A DNA stretch of 49,279 nucleotides from Acidobacteriota bacterium (GTDB lineage Bacteria > Acidobacteriota > Terriglobia > 20CM-2-55-15), in NCBI GenBank assembly GCA_003223875.1, contig QHWY01000237.1, forward strand, positions 1 to 49,279, in the 5' to 3' direction. This document shows, in pieces, positions 26,404-35,685 of the stretch. Both the position numbers and the translations under genes were made by a program. The notes under the pieces were generated by a model. It did not search any database. It saw only the letters and a list, made by a program, of their open reading frames with translations, and was not told the DNA's origin. Each line of letters opens with the position of its first letter. Positions within the stretch are counted from its first letter, which is position 1.

Positions 26404-27008
26404 ACTACTTCAACTATTTCACCGAAATTGAGCGCTTCTACCAATCCAAGCGCGAATCGTTCACGCTGCTCTCCACTCTGGATTGGGTTCTCATCGAAAA
26501 CTGGAAGGAAGAAGGGCTGCCGCTCGATATTGTCTTGAAAGGCATCGATCGCGCATTCTCGCGCGCAAAGCGCCGAATCAACTCGCTAGCATATTGCGTA
26601 AAAGCTGTAGAAGAAGTTTGTGAAGAACAAAAAGGACTGACGGTCGAGTCTCCGCGATTGCCAGATTTCAGCGCCGACGAGGTTGTGGCCTATCTACGAA
26701 AACTCGCGGCCCAGGTTGAGAGCGTCGATCCAGTTCTCGCCGAATCGATCCGCAATGTAGATTCATCCGACCTGCGGACCGCGGAACAAACACTCAGCGC
26801 TTTGGAAGAAAAGCTGATCGCGAAACTGAAGGCCTCGGCAGTCGACAAGACGATGATCGAATTGAAGCAGACTGTAGATCGGGAATTGAATGCCTTCCGT
26901 TCAACAATGACTACTCCGCAACTTGCAATGCTGGAGCAACAGATGTGGCGAAGAAAACTCCTCGAGCACGTCGGCCTGCCACGCCTGAGCTTGTTCTATT
27001 TGATTTAA
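26388..27008 (+). CDS. Unrecognised cytosolic helical protein
   Basis: This is a 206-residue protein starting [11 protein letters not shown], overlapping the end of mnmA by 16 nt. It has no signal peptide or membrane segment and is predicted almost all-helical. The N-terminal block ([16 protein letters not shown], then [18 protein letters not shown]) looks conserved-like. A later stretch rich in Leu, Glu and Lys ([17 protein letters not shown]) may be coiled coil. I do not know a function; coupling to mnmA suggests tRNA or sulfur metabolism, weakly. Confidence 0.7.
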   Translation: MDPELNYFNYFTEIERFYQSKRESFTLLSTLDWVLIENWKEEGLPLDIVLKGIDRAFSRAKRRINSLAYCVKAVEEVCEEQKGLTVESPRLPDFSADEVVAYLRKLAAQVESVDPVLAESIRNVDSSDLRTAEQTLSALEEKLIAKLKASAVDKTMIELKQTVDRELNAFRSTMTTPQLAMLEQQMWRRKLLEHVGLPRLSLFYLI

Positions 27009-27130
27009 AACTCCCCTCCTAAGTTAGGAGGGGTGGCTTTGCGAACGAAGTGAGCAAAGGCGGGGTGGTTCAAATGGGAACCACCCCGCCTCGCTTCGCT
27101 CGGCTCCCCTCCTAACTTAGGAGGGGAGTT
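27009..27130. repeat. Palindromic 'CCCTCCTAAGTTAGGAGGG' element, copy 2
   Basis: The outer arms (27009-27033 and 27106-27130) are near-perfect inverted copies. Each arm is itself palindromic around CCCCTCCTAA/TTAGGAGGGG, and an inner pair GGCGGGGTGGTTC/GAACCACCCCGCC lies between. The right arm carries GGAGGGGAG, 9-12 nt before the rlmD start codon, where it would serve as the ribosome site. Confidence 0.9.
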
Positions 27131-27137
27131 AAATACC

Positions 27138-28268
27138 ATGCGCGTCACCATCGAAAAGCTGGTCTACGGCGGATCCGGTTTTGCGCGTACGGATCAGGGC
27201 GTCGTCTTTGTGCCGCGGAGCGCGCCGGGAGATGTTCTCGAAGTGGAGATCGTCGCGAAGAAGAAGGACTACGCCACCGCACGGATCCTCAAAATTCTCG
27301 AGCCCTCACCTGATCGCCAGGAGCCCGACTGCCCAAACTATGCGACAGCGGGATGTTGTCACTGGCAGCACATTCGATATGACCGGCAAGTCGAGCACAA
27401 GGAAATCATCATCCGCGAAACTTTCCGCCGCCTGGGACACTTCGAGTGGCTAGGCGCAATCGATCGGCTAACCGGACCGGATAGGAATTATCGGCTGCGC
27501 GCAACGTTCCACGTGACCAGCGGCCGGCTCGGCTTTGTACAGGAAAACACAAATGTAATCGTGCCGATTCGGGAGTGCGCATCGCTTGTGCCGGAGTTGA
27601 ATCAATTCATCGGATCAGTGGATCCCGGTCCGGTGCAGAAAGTGCATGTGATCAGCACGCCCGAGGTTGCCACTAGCTTCGAGTTTGATGATGGCACTCT
27701 GCAGAGTTCGCGCCGCGCTACCCTTCATGTCGGCGAAAATCATTACCGAGTTACTGCGGACACATTCTTTCAGGCGAACCGTTTCCTCTTACTAGCGATG
27801 ATTCGTGAGGTGCTAGATCAGGCCGGTCCATTGCCCGGTAATGTTCTCGAGCTGTACGCCGGACTTGGATTTTTTTCAATCCCGCTGGCGCGCGTGGCGA
27901 AGGAGCTCATTGCAATTGAATCCAGCCGGACGGCGGTCCGGCTGGGCCAGCAGAACGTGCGAATAAACCAAACGTGGCAGTTGCGGTTCGCCGAAGGGCA
28001 GGTCAATGCCACCCTGCGAGGTTCCGCCCTTCACCCCAATGTGGTGGTTCTCGACCCACCTCGCGCCGGATGCGGCACGGAAACGGCCGATCAGATTATC
28101 GGGCTTCAGCCGAAGCGCATCGTGTACGTCTCTTGTAACCCGGCAACATTTGCGAGAGAAGCGGCAACCTTCATTGCGAAAGGGTATGAGCTGAAACGAG
28201 TCACTTTGGTCGATCAGTTTCCGAACACGTTTCATATCGAGTTGATCGCATCCTTTGAAGTAAGATAA
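27138..28268 (+). CDS. rlmD: 23S rRNA (uracil-C5) methyltransferase, RlmD/TrmA family
   Basis: This is a 376-residue SAM-dependent RNA methyltransferase. An N-terminal TRAM-type OB fold (IEKLVYGGSGFARTDQG) is followed by a cysteine cluster for a 4Fe-4S centre (DCPNYATAGCCHWQHI, and C in IRECASL). The SAM site is LELYAGLGFFSIPLA. Catalytic motifs are VVLDPPRAGC and VSCNPATFARE, with the nucleophilic cysteine. The product could be RlmD or the related RlmCD type. Its ribosome site appears to come from the palindrome immediately upstream. Confidence 0.88.
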   Translation: MRVTIEKLVYGGSGFARTDQGVVFVPRSAPGDVLEVEIVAKKKDYATARILKILEPSPDRQEPDCPNYATAGCCHWQHIRYDRQVEHKEIIIRETFRRLGHFEWLGAIDRLTGPDRNYRLRATFHVTSGRLGFVQENTNVIVPIRECASLVPELNQFIGSVDPGPVQKVHVISTPEVATSFEFDDGTLQSSRRATLHVGENHYRVTADTFFQANRFLLLAMIREVLDQAGPLPGNVLELYAGLGFFSIPLARVAKELIAIESSRTAVRLGQQNVRINQTWQLRFAEGQVNATLRGSALHPNVVVLDPPRAGCGTETADQIIGLQPKRIVYVSCNPATFAREAATFIAKGYELKRVTLVDQFPNTFHIELIASFEVR

Positions 28269-28301
28269 AGACGCCCTTTGCAGCTCCCAAACGAGCCTTC
28301 A

Positions 28302-30806
28302 ATGGGGCTGCTCCTGATTCCCCTTCTCATCGGTATTCTGCTGTCTCCGTGTCTGGACGAAAGGTTTGTCTGGGCGGTAATTCCGATCACGATTGTGCTC
28401 CTCATCCTGACCGTCCGCCCGCTCGTCGCTCCCAGAGGGAGAGGGTGGTGTCTTTGGTTACTTGTCGCGTTGATTGGGGCGGCGGATGCGTCGAGGGTTC
28501 CGGCAATTCCGCCGATTCCAGAAGACGCGGCTGTTCGTGTGGTTGGAAAACTCCTAGAGGCGCCGGAGTGGCGCGGACTGGGCACTTATTTGGACGTGGA
28601 ATTGCAATCCATAGACACGCAGCCCTACCGCGGACGGGCACGTCTGACGGAGTTTCTGAACGAACCGGACCAACGGGAGTTGTTCGAGAAGCTGGAGCTT
28701 GGGTCCGGTGATCGTCTGGAGATCGTGGTCAAGCTACACCGGCCGGTGGTCTATCGGGACCCCGGGGTGTTTAATTACCGCCGTCACCTGGAGCGACAAG
28801 GTATCTATTGGACCGGCACGATCCGGAATCCCCGCCTCATCACGATTCTGGACCGAGGGTGGCACGGACGCGATCGAATCAAAAAATGGATTCAGGGCAA
28901 AGTCGAAGCACCATTTGAGGCGAGCCCCGACGACCAAGCCATCAAAGCATTGGTCACCGGAATGGTGCTTGGGCGAAAGTATGGTCTGACCGCCGAAGTC
29001 GAAAGGCAATTTCAAGCGGGCGGGCTTTACCATCTGGTTGTCGTTTCCGGCTTCAATCTCGCGGTTGTCGCCGGGGCTGCATTCTGGATAGTTCGATGGA
29101 TTCCATGGAAACGCAGGACACGGCTTCTGATTGTTCTTGCATGCGCGCTGGCTTACGCGGCGATAGTCGAGGGCCAGGCGCCGGTATATCGAGCGACACT
29201 GATGGTCGCGTTTCTAGTCGTCGGCCGCCTGCTCGACCGCGGCTACTCTGCGGCGAACACGATTGCCGGAACAGCTTTCATCATCCTGCTGACAGACCCG
29301 GAAGCGATCGAAGATTCCAGCCTTCAAATGACATTTGCGGCGGTCTTCGCGGTCGTGTGGATAGGAATGCCGGCCAACCGATGGATTTTCGGCTGGCTTC
29401 GGGAAGCGCTAAACGATTTCGACGACCCATCGAAGGACAGCGAACTGTCCGTACGAGCGTCCGATTGGCGCGTATCGCGACGGATCTGGTGCGAACGTTA
29501 CGGACTTCCGACCTGGATTGTCACGCTCCCGCGGAAGGTGCTGCTCGTCGTTGCCGAATCTTTAGTGATTTCGCTGTCGGTCGAGGTGATCTTCGTTATC
29601 TTCATGGTCGAATCGTTTCATCGCCTGTCGCCCATTTCGCCATTGATAAATGTTCCCGCCGGAATTATTACGGCGGTGGTGACTCCGTTGGCGCTATCGT
29701 TGATCTTCCTGCCGGCACCCGCATCCGCGCTAGCCGGCTGGATTATCGCCGCGCTACTCCGATTGATGTTGACGATTCTGGATCTGGCGCTGCGGATTCC
29801 TGGCGCCACATTTCGAGTACCTTCTCCGCCGATATGGGTATGGGTCGTTTACAGCATTTCGGCCGGCTCTCTCTTCTTAGCCATCCGGAAGAAATCGACG
29901 GTTCTGTGTTGCGGCAGCATAGCGGCTGTTCTGGCGTTGCACGCGTTGATAGCGTTCAAAGATTTTTCGCCGAGGCCTCCGGGTTCCGTAACCCTAACTT
30001 TTCTCGACGTGGGACAAGGCGATTCTGCCCTGATCGAATTCCCCTCCGGCTATCGCATGTTGATCGATGGGGGCGGCGTCGCTGCCGGGCGGTTCCTCGA
30101 GTTGCGCGATGAAAGCACATTCTCGATTGGCGAGAGCGTTGTCTCGCCATATCTGTTCTCGCGTGGCATTCGGCGGTTGGATTCGGTGGTCCTGACGCAC
30201 GCACACCACGATCACATGGACGGCCTTTTCAGCGTGATGGAGAACTTCGAGATCGGCGAATTTTGGCTGGGACGTAATCCAATGATTCCAAGGTACCGCG
30301 ACCTGATCGAGCGCATCCAGGAGAAGCAGATCCCCATTCGATGGGTCACGGCGGGTCAAACGATCGGTTCGTTCACCGTTTTGCATCCGCCTGCGACTTG
30401 GATCCCGCGCCGGAATGACCAGAACAATGATTCGCTCGTCCTGCTCCTAAATACAGGCGGAGGGACGGCCCTCCTGACGGGAGATATCGAGAGAAGCATA
30501 CCGGTCCCGGAAGCGGTGGACGTGCTGAAAGTTCCGCACCATGGGAGTAAGGGCGTCCATGTCCGTCCGAAGGCGACGATCCGGGTGATTTCGGTAGGGG
30601 CCAACAATCCGTTCGGGCATCCTCACGCGTCTGCTTTACCTGCGCTCCGAACGGACCAGCTCGGCGCTATTACCATAGTGTTTCCCCGTCTGGAATCAAA
30701 GGCTGCGATGCCTCGGCTCCAGGTGTTCAGCTCAACATTGACTCAATCATGGCGCTCGTGTAATCTGACTAAGCTTTTTCAAAGCCACTACTCACAAAGA
30801 CCTTAA
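28302..30806 (+). CDS. comEC: ComEC/Rec2 DNA-uptake channel
   Basis: This is an 834-residue membrane protein of normal length. A DUF4131-like N-terminal domain is followed by the competence membrane domain (GLYHLVVVSGFNLAVVAG near residue 250). The C-terminal metallo-beta-lactamase-like domain starts near residue 565, with LTFLDVGQGDSALIEFPSG and the metal motif LTHAHHDHMDGL. In competence it transports single-stranded DNA and may degrade the other strand. ATG 28302 was chosen; TTG 28278 is possible. The ComEA-like protein at 3884 is distant. The stop codon lies in the loop of a possible terminator. Confidence 0.9.
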   Translation: MGLLLIPLLIGILLSPCLDERFVWAVIPITIVLLILTVRPLVAPRGRGWCLWLLVALIGAADASRVPAIPPIPEDAAVRVVGKLLEAPEWRGLGTYLDVELQSIDTQPYRGRARLTEFLNEPDQRELFEKLELGSGDRLEIVVKLHRPVVYRDPGVFNYRRHLERQGIYWTGTIRNPRLITILDRGWHGRDRIKKWIQGKVEAPFEASPDDQAIKALVTGMVLGRKYGLTAEVERQFQAGGLYHLVVVSGFNLAVVAGAAFWIVRWIPWKRRTRLLIVLACALAYAAIVEGQAPVYRATLMVAFLVVGRLLDRGYSAANTIAGTAFIILLTDPEAIEDSSLQMTFAAVFAVVWIGMPANRWIFGWLREALNDFDDPSKDSELSVRASDWRVSRRIWCERYGLPTWIVTLPRKVLLVVAESLVISLSVEVIFVIFMVESFHRLSPISPLINVPAGIITAVVTPLALSLIFLPAPASALAGWIIAALLRLMLTILDLALRIPGATFRVPSPPIWVWVVYSISAGSLFLAIRKKSTVLCCGSIAAVLALHALIAFKDFSPRPPGSVTLTFLDVGQGDSALIEFPSGYRMLIDGGGVAAGRFLELRDESTFSIGESVVSPYLFSRGIRRLDSVVLTHAHHDHMDGLFSVMENFEIGEFWLGRNPMIPRYRDLIERIQEKQIPIRWVTAGQTIGSFTVLHPPATWIPRRNDQNNDSLVLLLNTGGGTALLTGDIERSIPVPEAVDVLKVPHHGSKGVHVRPKATIRVISVGANNPFGHPHASALPALRTDQLGAITIVFPRLESKAAMPRLQVFSSTLTQSWRSCNLTKLFQSHYSQRP

Positions 30807-30830
30807 AAATCTGCGGATTAGTGGCTTTTT
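30781..30830 (+). terminator. Possible rho-independent terminator after comEC
   Basis: A 10-bp inverted pair AAAGCCACTA/TAGTGGCTTT is followed by a T-run (TTTTTAGTTTT). The loop is long, 28 nt, and includes the comEC stop codon, so strength is uncertain. It ends 7 nt before the next start codon. Confidence 0.5.
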
Positions 30831-30836
30831 AGTTTT

Positions 30837-32762
30837 ATGAGAGATGTTCTTCTGGTTCGTTTGACTCGGATTCTTGTCCTGACTGTGGCGGTGGTGCCAG
30901 CGTGTACCAAAGCTGTGCCTACCCAAGTAGTAAAGGTAGCACCTGCCCCCTTGCCTCAAATGGAGCAACATGCCGAACCGTTGAATGCGGCGATCCCAGC
31001 CGAACTGTCTAAGATTGTCGAACTACCCAAAACTACTGTTGGTGATCCGATTGACTTAATGATCCTCGAAGCGCAACTGCAGTTCGAGCGTGGTGAAAAT
31101 CTTTATAAGCAGGGCTTCCTCCAGCGGGCGAAACAAGAGTTTGATGGGGCGGTTGACCTCGTTTTGGAGGCAGCCCAGACCTTTCCAAAAGACGCCCGGC
31201 TGCAACATGAGCTGACGGATTTGGTGGCACGCGTCAATGCCATGGAACTGGCGGCGCTGCGGCAAGAGGAGGGCCTTACCGACCAGAAGGAAGAACACGC
31301 TGCCATTGACGACCTGCAGCACGTTGAAACCTTCCCGGCCCTGATTGACCCGAAGCTCAAAAAAGAGATTGAAGAGGACGTCAAAGAGATCACTCACGAT
31401 CTACCTATCGAGATCAACGATAGAGTCCTTGGATTTCTCAACTACTATCACAACGGGCGGGGGCGAGGAGCCATCGAGGTAGGGCTGCAGCGTGCCGGCC
31501 GATACCAGCCGATGATCGAAAGGATCCTCAAGGAAGAAGGCGTTCCGCTGGACCTCGTTTATTTATGCCAGGCGGAAAGTGCCTTCCAGCCGCGCGCAGT
31601 GTCTCGGGCGCAAGCCAAAGGCATGTGGCAGTTTATTTCTTCGCGCGGGAAAGAATACGGGCTGCGTCAAACGTGGTGGATCGACGAGCGCTCGGACCCG
31701 GAAAAATCCACACGCGCGGCCGCCCGCCATCTAAAAGACCTTTACCGGGAATTTGGCGATTGGTATCTGGCAATGGCTGCATATAACAGCGGGCCCGTAC
31801 GTGTGCACCGAGCGCTTGAAAGAACAGGCACGGACAATTTCTGGACCTTGGCCGAGAAGAGGGCGCTGCCACGAGAGACAATCAATTACGTTCCCACCGT
31901 TCTGGCGCTTACGATCATCGGAAAGAATCCGGAAAAGTACGGTTTCCAGATAACGCCGGCGGCCCCGCTGCAAACAGAACGCGTGCGGGTCGATAAGGCA
32001 ACGGACCTCCGAGTTATTGCCGAGGCTATTGATTTGCCGGTGGAGGAGCTTCGAGAATTGAATACGCATGTCCTCCGCTGGACGACGCCTCCGGACGGTC
32101 TCGACTTCAGCCTGATTCTTCCCAAAGGCTATGCCGACAAATTCAACAAGCAAATTGCTTCGCTGCCCGACAGCAAGCGGGTTCTCTTCCGCGAGCACAT
32201 CGTCAGGAAAGGCGATACTATAGGCGGCATCGCGAAGAAATATGGGACTACAGTTTCGCAACTGGTTCAGGCAAATAATCTCGGGAAAACTCCGGTTCTT
32301 AAGCTTGGGCGTTCGCTGATCATTCCGATGAGCGGTCTAACGCCGCCGCAACTCACGTCGAGAACTCAACCGTCGGCTCCATCGAACAGAAGGACTGCAG
32401 CCGCCCCGTCGAACGCACATGTGACTTCCTACATAGTCCAACCCGGAGATACTCTTTCCAAGATTGCGGCCCAGTTCAATACAACAGTTGAGAAACTGAC
32501 ATCCTGGAATCACCTCTCATCCACCCGGCTGACGGTCGGAACGCGGCTGATTGTGGCGTCGCAGCCGCAAGCCGCCTCCGCAGGCCCTGGGGCCATCCAA
32601 AAAGTTATCCATCAGGTCCGCCAGGGAGAGACCCTGGATCAGATCGCCACGACCTACAAAACCTCCGTCGATGCTATACTTTCCTGGAACGAATCCGAAG
32701 ACCTCTCTGTTTTACATCCTGGAGATCGGATTACGATTTTCTTGGGCGATAATAATAATTAG
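30837..32762 (+). CDS. mltD: Membrane-bound lytic murein transglycosylase, MltD-like, with three LysM domains
   Basis: This is a 641-residue envelope protein. The N-terminus is a hydrophobic signal ending VVPAC at residue 23, a weak lipobox (Pro at -2). A helical region at 70-180 precedes the SLT catalytic domain, with the catalytic glutamate E247 (CQAESAFQP) and AAYNSGPVRV. Three LysM modules follow (VRKGDTIGGIAKKYG, VQPGDTLSKIAAQFN, VRQGETLDQIATTYK), which bind peptidoglycan. It cleaves glycan strands with anhydro-muramyl ends. No ribosome site is obvious. It precedes the sigma operon by about 50 nt. Confidence 0.9.
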   Translation: MRDVLLVRLTRILVLTVAVVPACTKAVPTQVVKVAPAPLPQMEQHAEPLNAAIPAELSKIVELPKTTVGDPIDLMILEAQLQFERGENLYKQGFLQRAKQEFDGAVDLVLEAAQTFPKDARLQHELTDLVARVNAMELAALRQEEGLTDQKEEHAAIDDLQHVETFPALIDPKLKKEIEEDVKEITHDLPIEINDRVLGFLNYYHNGRGRGAIEVGLQRAGRYQPMIERILKEEGVPLDLVYLCQAESAFQPRAVSRAQAKGMWQFISSRGKEYGLRQTWWIDERSDPEKSTRAAARHLKDLYREFGDWYLAMAAYNSGPVRVHRALERTGTDNFWTLAEKRALPRETINYVPTVLALTIIGKNPEKYGFQITPAAPLQTERVRVDKATDLRVIAEAIDLPVEELRELNTHVLRWTTPPDGLDFSLILPKGYADKFNKQIASLPDSKRVLFREHIVRKGDTIGGIAKKYGTTVSQLVQANNLGKTPVLKLGRSLIIPMSGLTPPQLTSRTQPSAPSNRRTAAAPSNAHVTSYIVQPGDTLSKIAAQFNTTVEKLTSWNHLSSTRLTVGTRLIVASQPQAASAGPGAIQKVIHQVRQGETLDQIATTYKTSVDAILSWNESEDLSVLHPGDRITIFLGDNNN

Positions 32763-32810
32763 CCTGCCCGCAACCTTTTGAAATTACGGGCGTCTAAATT
32801 GCTCGTAACC

Positions 32811-33431
32811 ATGGAAGCCATATTGAAAAGGACCGCACAACGGGTTCACGAGTCCGATGACGAAAAGCTGCTCATCGAGCACGCACAAAATGGTGATCGT
32901 GAAGCATTTGAGCAACTAGTCCGAAGGCATGACCGGGACATCTTGCGATTAGCGTTCCACATGCTGGGGAATCGCGAGGAGGCGCGAGAAGTTTTCCAAG
33001 AGACTTTTCTCAAGGCTTATCGATCGCTGGGGCGTTTCCGATTCGAATCCAGCTTTTATACCTGGGTCTACCGGATCGCTACCAATGTCAGCTTGGATCA
33101 CCTCCGGAAGCGCCAAACTCTGAAAGAAGAGATTTCGTACGAGTCCGACACGGAAACGCACCCGGACCGCCCGGCGCTGAAGGACACGTTGGCAGCCACG
33201 ACCTACTACAGCAATCCCGAACGCCGCCTGTACGGGAAGGAGGTCGGAGAAAAAATACAAGAAGCGCTAAAAACTCTTTCCGAAAAGGAACGTCTTGTAT
33301 TTGAATTAAGGCACTATCAGGGGCTTAGGCTGAAGATGATCGGCGAAATCATGGGAAGCACCGAGGAAACTGCCAAGAATTATCTGTTTCGAGCGACTCA
33401 AAAACTTAGAGCGTATTTGACGAAAATATGA
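32811..33431 (+). CDS. ECF sigma factor, RpoE-like
   Basis: This is a 206-residue sigma factor. Region 2 includes FEQLVRRHDRDILRLAFHML, EEAREVFQETFLKAYRSL and FYTWVYRIATNVSLDHLRKR. Region 4 includes LSEKERLVFELRHYQGL and EIMGSTEETAKNYLFRATQ. It overlaps the following anti-sigma gene by the 4-nt ATGA, typical of sigma/anti-sigma pairs. ATG 32811 is preferred over TTG 32778; neither has a clear ribosome site. It likely responds to an envelope signal because its partner is membrane-bound. Confidence 0.9.
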   Translation: MEAILKRTAQRVHESDDEKLLIEHAQNGDREAFEQLVRRHDRDILRLAFHMLGNREEAREVFQETFLKAYRSLGRFRFESSFYTWVYRIATNVSLDHLRKRQTLKEEISYESDTETHPDRPALKDTLAATTYYSNPERRLYGKEVGEKIQEALKTLSEKERLVFELRHYQGLRLKMIGEIMGSTEETAKNYLFRATQKLRAYLTKI

Positions 33432-34357
33432 GCTGCAAAGACTACCAACACCAAATCACCTTATTACTTTATGATGAGCTATCGGAGTCCATTCGTGTAG
33501 AGCTGGAAACGCATCTACAGGACTGCCCGAACTGTCATGAGGCCTACGAGTCCGAAAAGACGATGCATTCGGTTTTGGCCGAAGATGCGGCACGGTGGCA
33601 CGATATCCCATCGGATTTGTTGGTTGAATCGCGAAGAGCTCTTGCCGATGAGCTGGATCGCATCGAGAGAAAGCGGTCCTGGTGGCGTGTGCCGGCTTTC
33701 TCCGTGGTATTCACACCGATGCGTCTGCTGGAATCGGTGGCACTGATAGCCATGGGATTGGCGCTTGGCGTTTATGTCAGCAATCAGCGCCAGGTCAGTC
33801 CGCAAATCGCTCCCAATCCGACTCAAGAGCAGATTTCCGGTATTCCGCGAAACGGAACAATATCCAATCTTCAAATCGTGAATGCCGATCCCATAACGGG
33901 ACAGGTCGAGCTGGCCGGCGAAATTTCCCAGCCGCTTCGCTTCCAGGGAAAGATGGAGGACGACACGGTCCGCAGCCTGCTGTTTAGCGCCCTTCGCGAC
34001 GCGAACAATCCGGGATCGCGGTTGAAGGCAGTCGAGGTTTTGGCTCAGAAGCCGACCGACGAAATGATCGAAGAAGCGCTGATCAACGCGCTGGTCTACG
34101 ACGGCGATGCCGGGGTGCGGATGCGAGCGATAGAAGCCCTCCAAAAATTCGCCGGCGAGCAGCATGTCCGTGCAGCGTTCATGCACACGCTCGGAAATGA
34201 TACTGATGCGGGAATACGCGTTAAAGCGATCGATGCGCTTATGGCGCGCAATTCGAGAGACGTCGAGTTAGCGAAAAGCCTTGAAGCAGTCACCAAGAAG
34301 GACGATAACCCGTATATTCGCTCAAAGGTCTTGGAGTTTGTAGGCACAGCGAAATGA
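33428..34357 (+). CDS. Membrane anti-sigma factor with zinc finger and HEAT repeats
   Basis: This is a 309-residue protein. The N-terminal cytoplasmic anti-sigma domain has the HLQDCPNC zinc site (Hx3Cx2C, about 29-36). A single membrane helix follows at roughly 97-117 (LLESVALIAMGLALGVYVS). The periplasmic part has three HEAT-like repeats from about 180 (SRLKAVEVLAQKPTDE, GVRMRAIEALQKFAGE, GIRVKAIDALMARN). Normal anti-sigma factors lack such repeats; they may bind the sensed ligand or the co-transcribed DUF4097 protein. Its start overlaps sigma by 4 nt and its end overlaps the next gene by 4 nt. Confidence 0.88.
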   Translation: MSCKDYQHQITLLLYDELSESIRVELETHLQDCPNCHEAYESEKTMHSVLAEDAARWHDIPSDLLVESRRALADELDRIERKRSWWRVPAFSVVFTPMRLLESVALIAMGLALGVYVSNQRQVSPQIAPNPTQEQISGIPRNGTISNLQIVNADPITGQVELAGEISQPLRFQGKMEDDTVRSLLFSALRDANNPGSRLKAVEVLAQKPTDEMIEEALINALVYDGDAGVRMRAIEALQKFAGEQHVRAAFMHTLGNDTDAGIRVKAIDALMARNSRDVELAKSLEAVTKKDDNPYIRSKVLEFVGTAK

Positions 34358-35478
34358 TCCGCGTAATCGGCGTTATCAGCGGTTCACTTCTCCTTCTCAG
34401 CACATTCACTATTCCCCTTTTTTCAAAATGTCCCATCTCCGATGGCGCGACCCTCATCGTGAGAGCGCCCGTCGGAGATCTCCAAGTCGACACGAACGGC
34501 CGCGAGGCCGCCGTTGATTTCCAGGTGGACAACAGCCTGCTTCAAGTTCAGGAAAACTGCGGCAAAGACGTGGAACTCACGGGCAACGCACCCGATCCGG
34601 CTCAGATTCACGGAACCATCGTTTGGCGGATCGTTACGCCGAAAAACGTGAACTTGGATCTGGTCGCCACTGCTGGCAACATCGATATCGGGAACGTCGA
34701 CGGAGATTCAATTCTCCGCACAACTGGTGGTCACATTACCGCTGGTCAGATCAAAGGTAAGGCGGCCATCATCACTCAAGGCGGATTGGTTAAAGCCGGA
34801 AATGTCGGCGGCGACGCTGAAATACGAAGCCAAGGCGGAACCTTAGAGATCGGTGACGTCGGCGGGAATGCCGAATTTCACACCACGGCGGGTCAAATCC
34901 GCGCGGGCAGCATTTCAGGTGCCGTCACTGCCGAGGGCGGCCGCGCAATCTTTATCATCAAAGCCGGTGACGTCAAAGCGACAACGAATGCCGGCGATAT
35001 CTCCATCGGTGATGCCGCTCGAATCAACGCAAAGACGGCCGGCGGTTCAATCACCAGCCGCCGGGTGCGTGGTCCTTTCCAGGGTCACACGGAATCGGGT
35101 GATATCCGGCTCGACAGCGCCGCCGCCTGGGTCGAGGCTTCGACAGGGCAAGGGAACATCGTGGTCCATCTTGCTCCGGAAAATATCGACGGCGACCTGC
35201 ACATGGATCTTCAAGCAGGTATCGGGGACGTCACCGTTTATGTGCCTCCGCGCCTCAAAGCAACGATCGACGCAACGGTACAGAGGCCTGCCTTCCAGGC
35301 GCAGCAGATTATTTCCGACTTTCCTATGAATGGAATCGCGCCCGGAAGACCTGTTCAGGGGTTAATTCCCAATAATCGGTTCTATAGCCCCACGCATTCT
35401 CAATCGCTGCTCAACGGCGGTGGGAATAAGATCACGCTGCACACCTCGTTGGGAAAGATCACGATCCGCAGGCAGTAG
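34354..35478 (+). CDS. Secreted DUF4097-like beta-helix protein
   Basis: This is a 374-residue protein with a signal peptide (residues 1-24, LLLLSTFTIPLFSKC, where the cysteine could be a lipobox but the context is poor). The body is a run of short strands ending in glycine turns (GNIDIGNVDGDSILRTTGGH, then GGDAEIRSQGGTLEIGDVGG), which is a repetitive parallel beta-helix as in DUF4097. It is the third gene of the sigma/anti-sigma operon, with a 4-nt overlap. Such proteins are widespread with ECF operons; the role is unknown. Confidence 0.8.
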   Translation: MIRVIGVISGSLLLLSTFTIPLFSKCPISDGATLIVRAPVGDLQVDTNGREAAVDFQVDNSLLQVQENCGKDVELTGNAPDPAQIHGTIVWRIVTPKNVNLDLVATAGNIDIGNVDGDSILRTTGGHITAGQIKGKAAIITQGGLVKAGNVGGDAEIRSQGGTLEIGDVGGNAEFHTTAGQIRAGSISGAVTAEGGRAIFIIKAGDVKATTNAGDISIGDAARINAKTAGGSITSRRVRGPFQGHTESGDIRLDSAAAWVEASTGQGNIVVHLAPENIDGDLHMDLQAGIGDVTVYVPPRLKATIDATVQRPAFQAQQIISDFPMNGIAPGRPVQGLIPNNRFYSPTHSQSLLNGGGNKITLHTSLGKITIRRQ

Positions 35479-35682
35479 CATTCCCCTCCTCGCAGGGGTG
35501 GATGCGCCGAAGGCGCAGACGGGGTGGCGCGAAGCGCCACCCCTGCTCTGCGAGGAGGGGCTTTGCACAAAAAATCCTGGGCGGTCATAGACCGCCCCTA
35601 CAGCTTGGGGTGCGCAACTGTAGGGGCGCTCTATGAGCGCCCACGACGTATTTTTTGTGCAAAGCCGCGAGGAGGGGAATGC
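35479..35682. repeat. Composite nested palindrome: two repeat families in one block
   Basis: The outermost 15-bp inverted pair is CATTCCCCTCCTCGC (35479-35493) and its complement (35668-35682). Inside, 35482-35566 is a palindrome of the CCCTCCT family with inner GGGGTGGCGC/GCGCCACCCC. Then 35564-35666 is bounded by CTTTGCACAAAAAA/TTTTTTGTGCAAAG and carries a REP-like doublet nearly identical to window positions 1-78. The sequence GCGAGGAGGGG flanks that second unit on both sides, as if it had inserted. It separates the convergent DUF4097 and M16 genes. Confidence 0.85.
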
Positions 35683-35685
35683 GCT

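Noticed and set aside
29096..30112. Plus-strand frame of 338 codons
   Set aside because: It is a shadow of comEC in another frame, arginine- and serine-rich and without a ribosome site.
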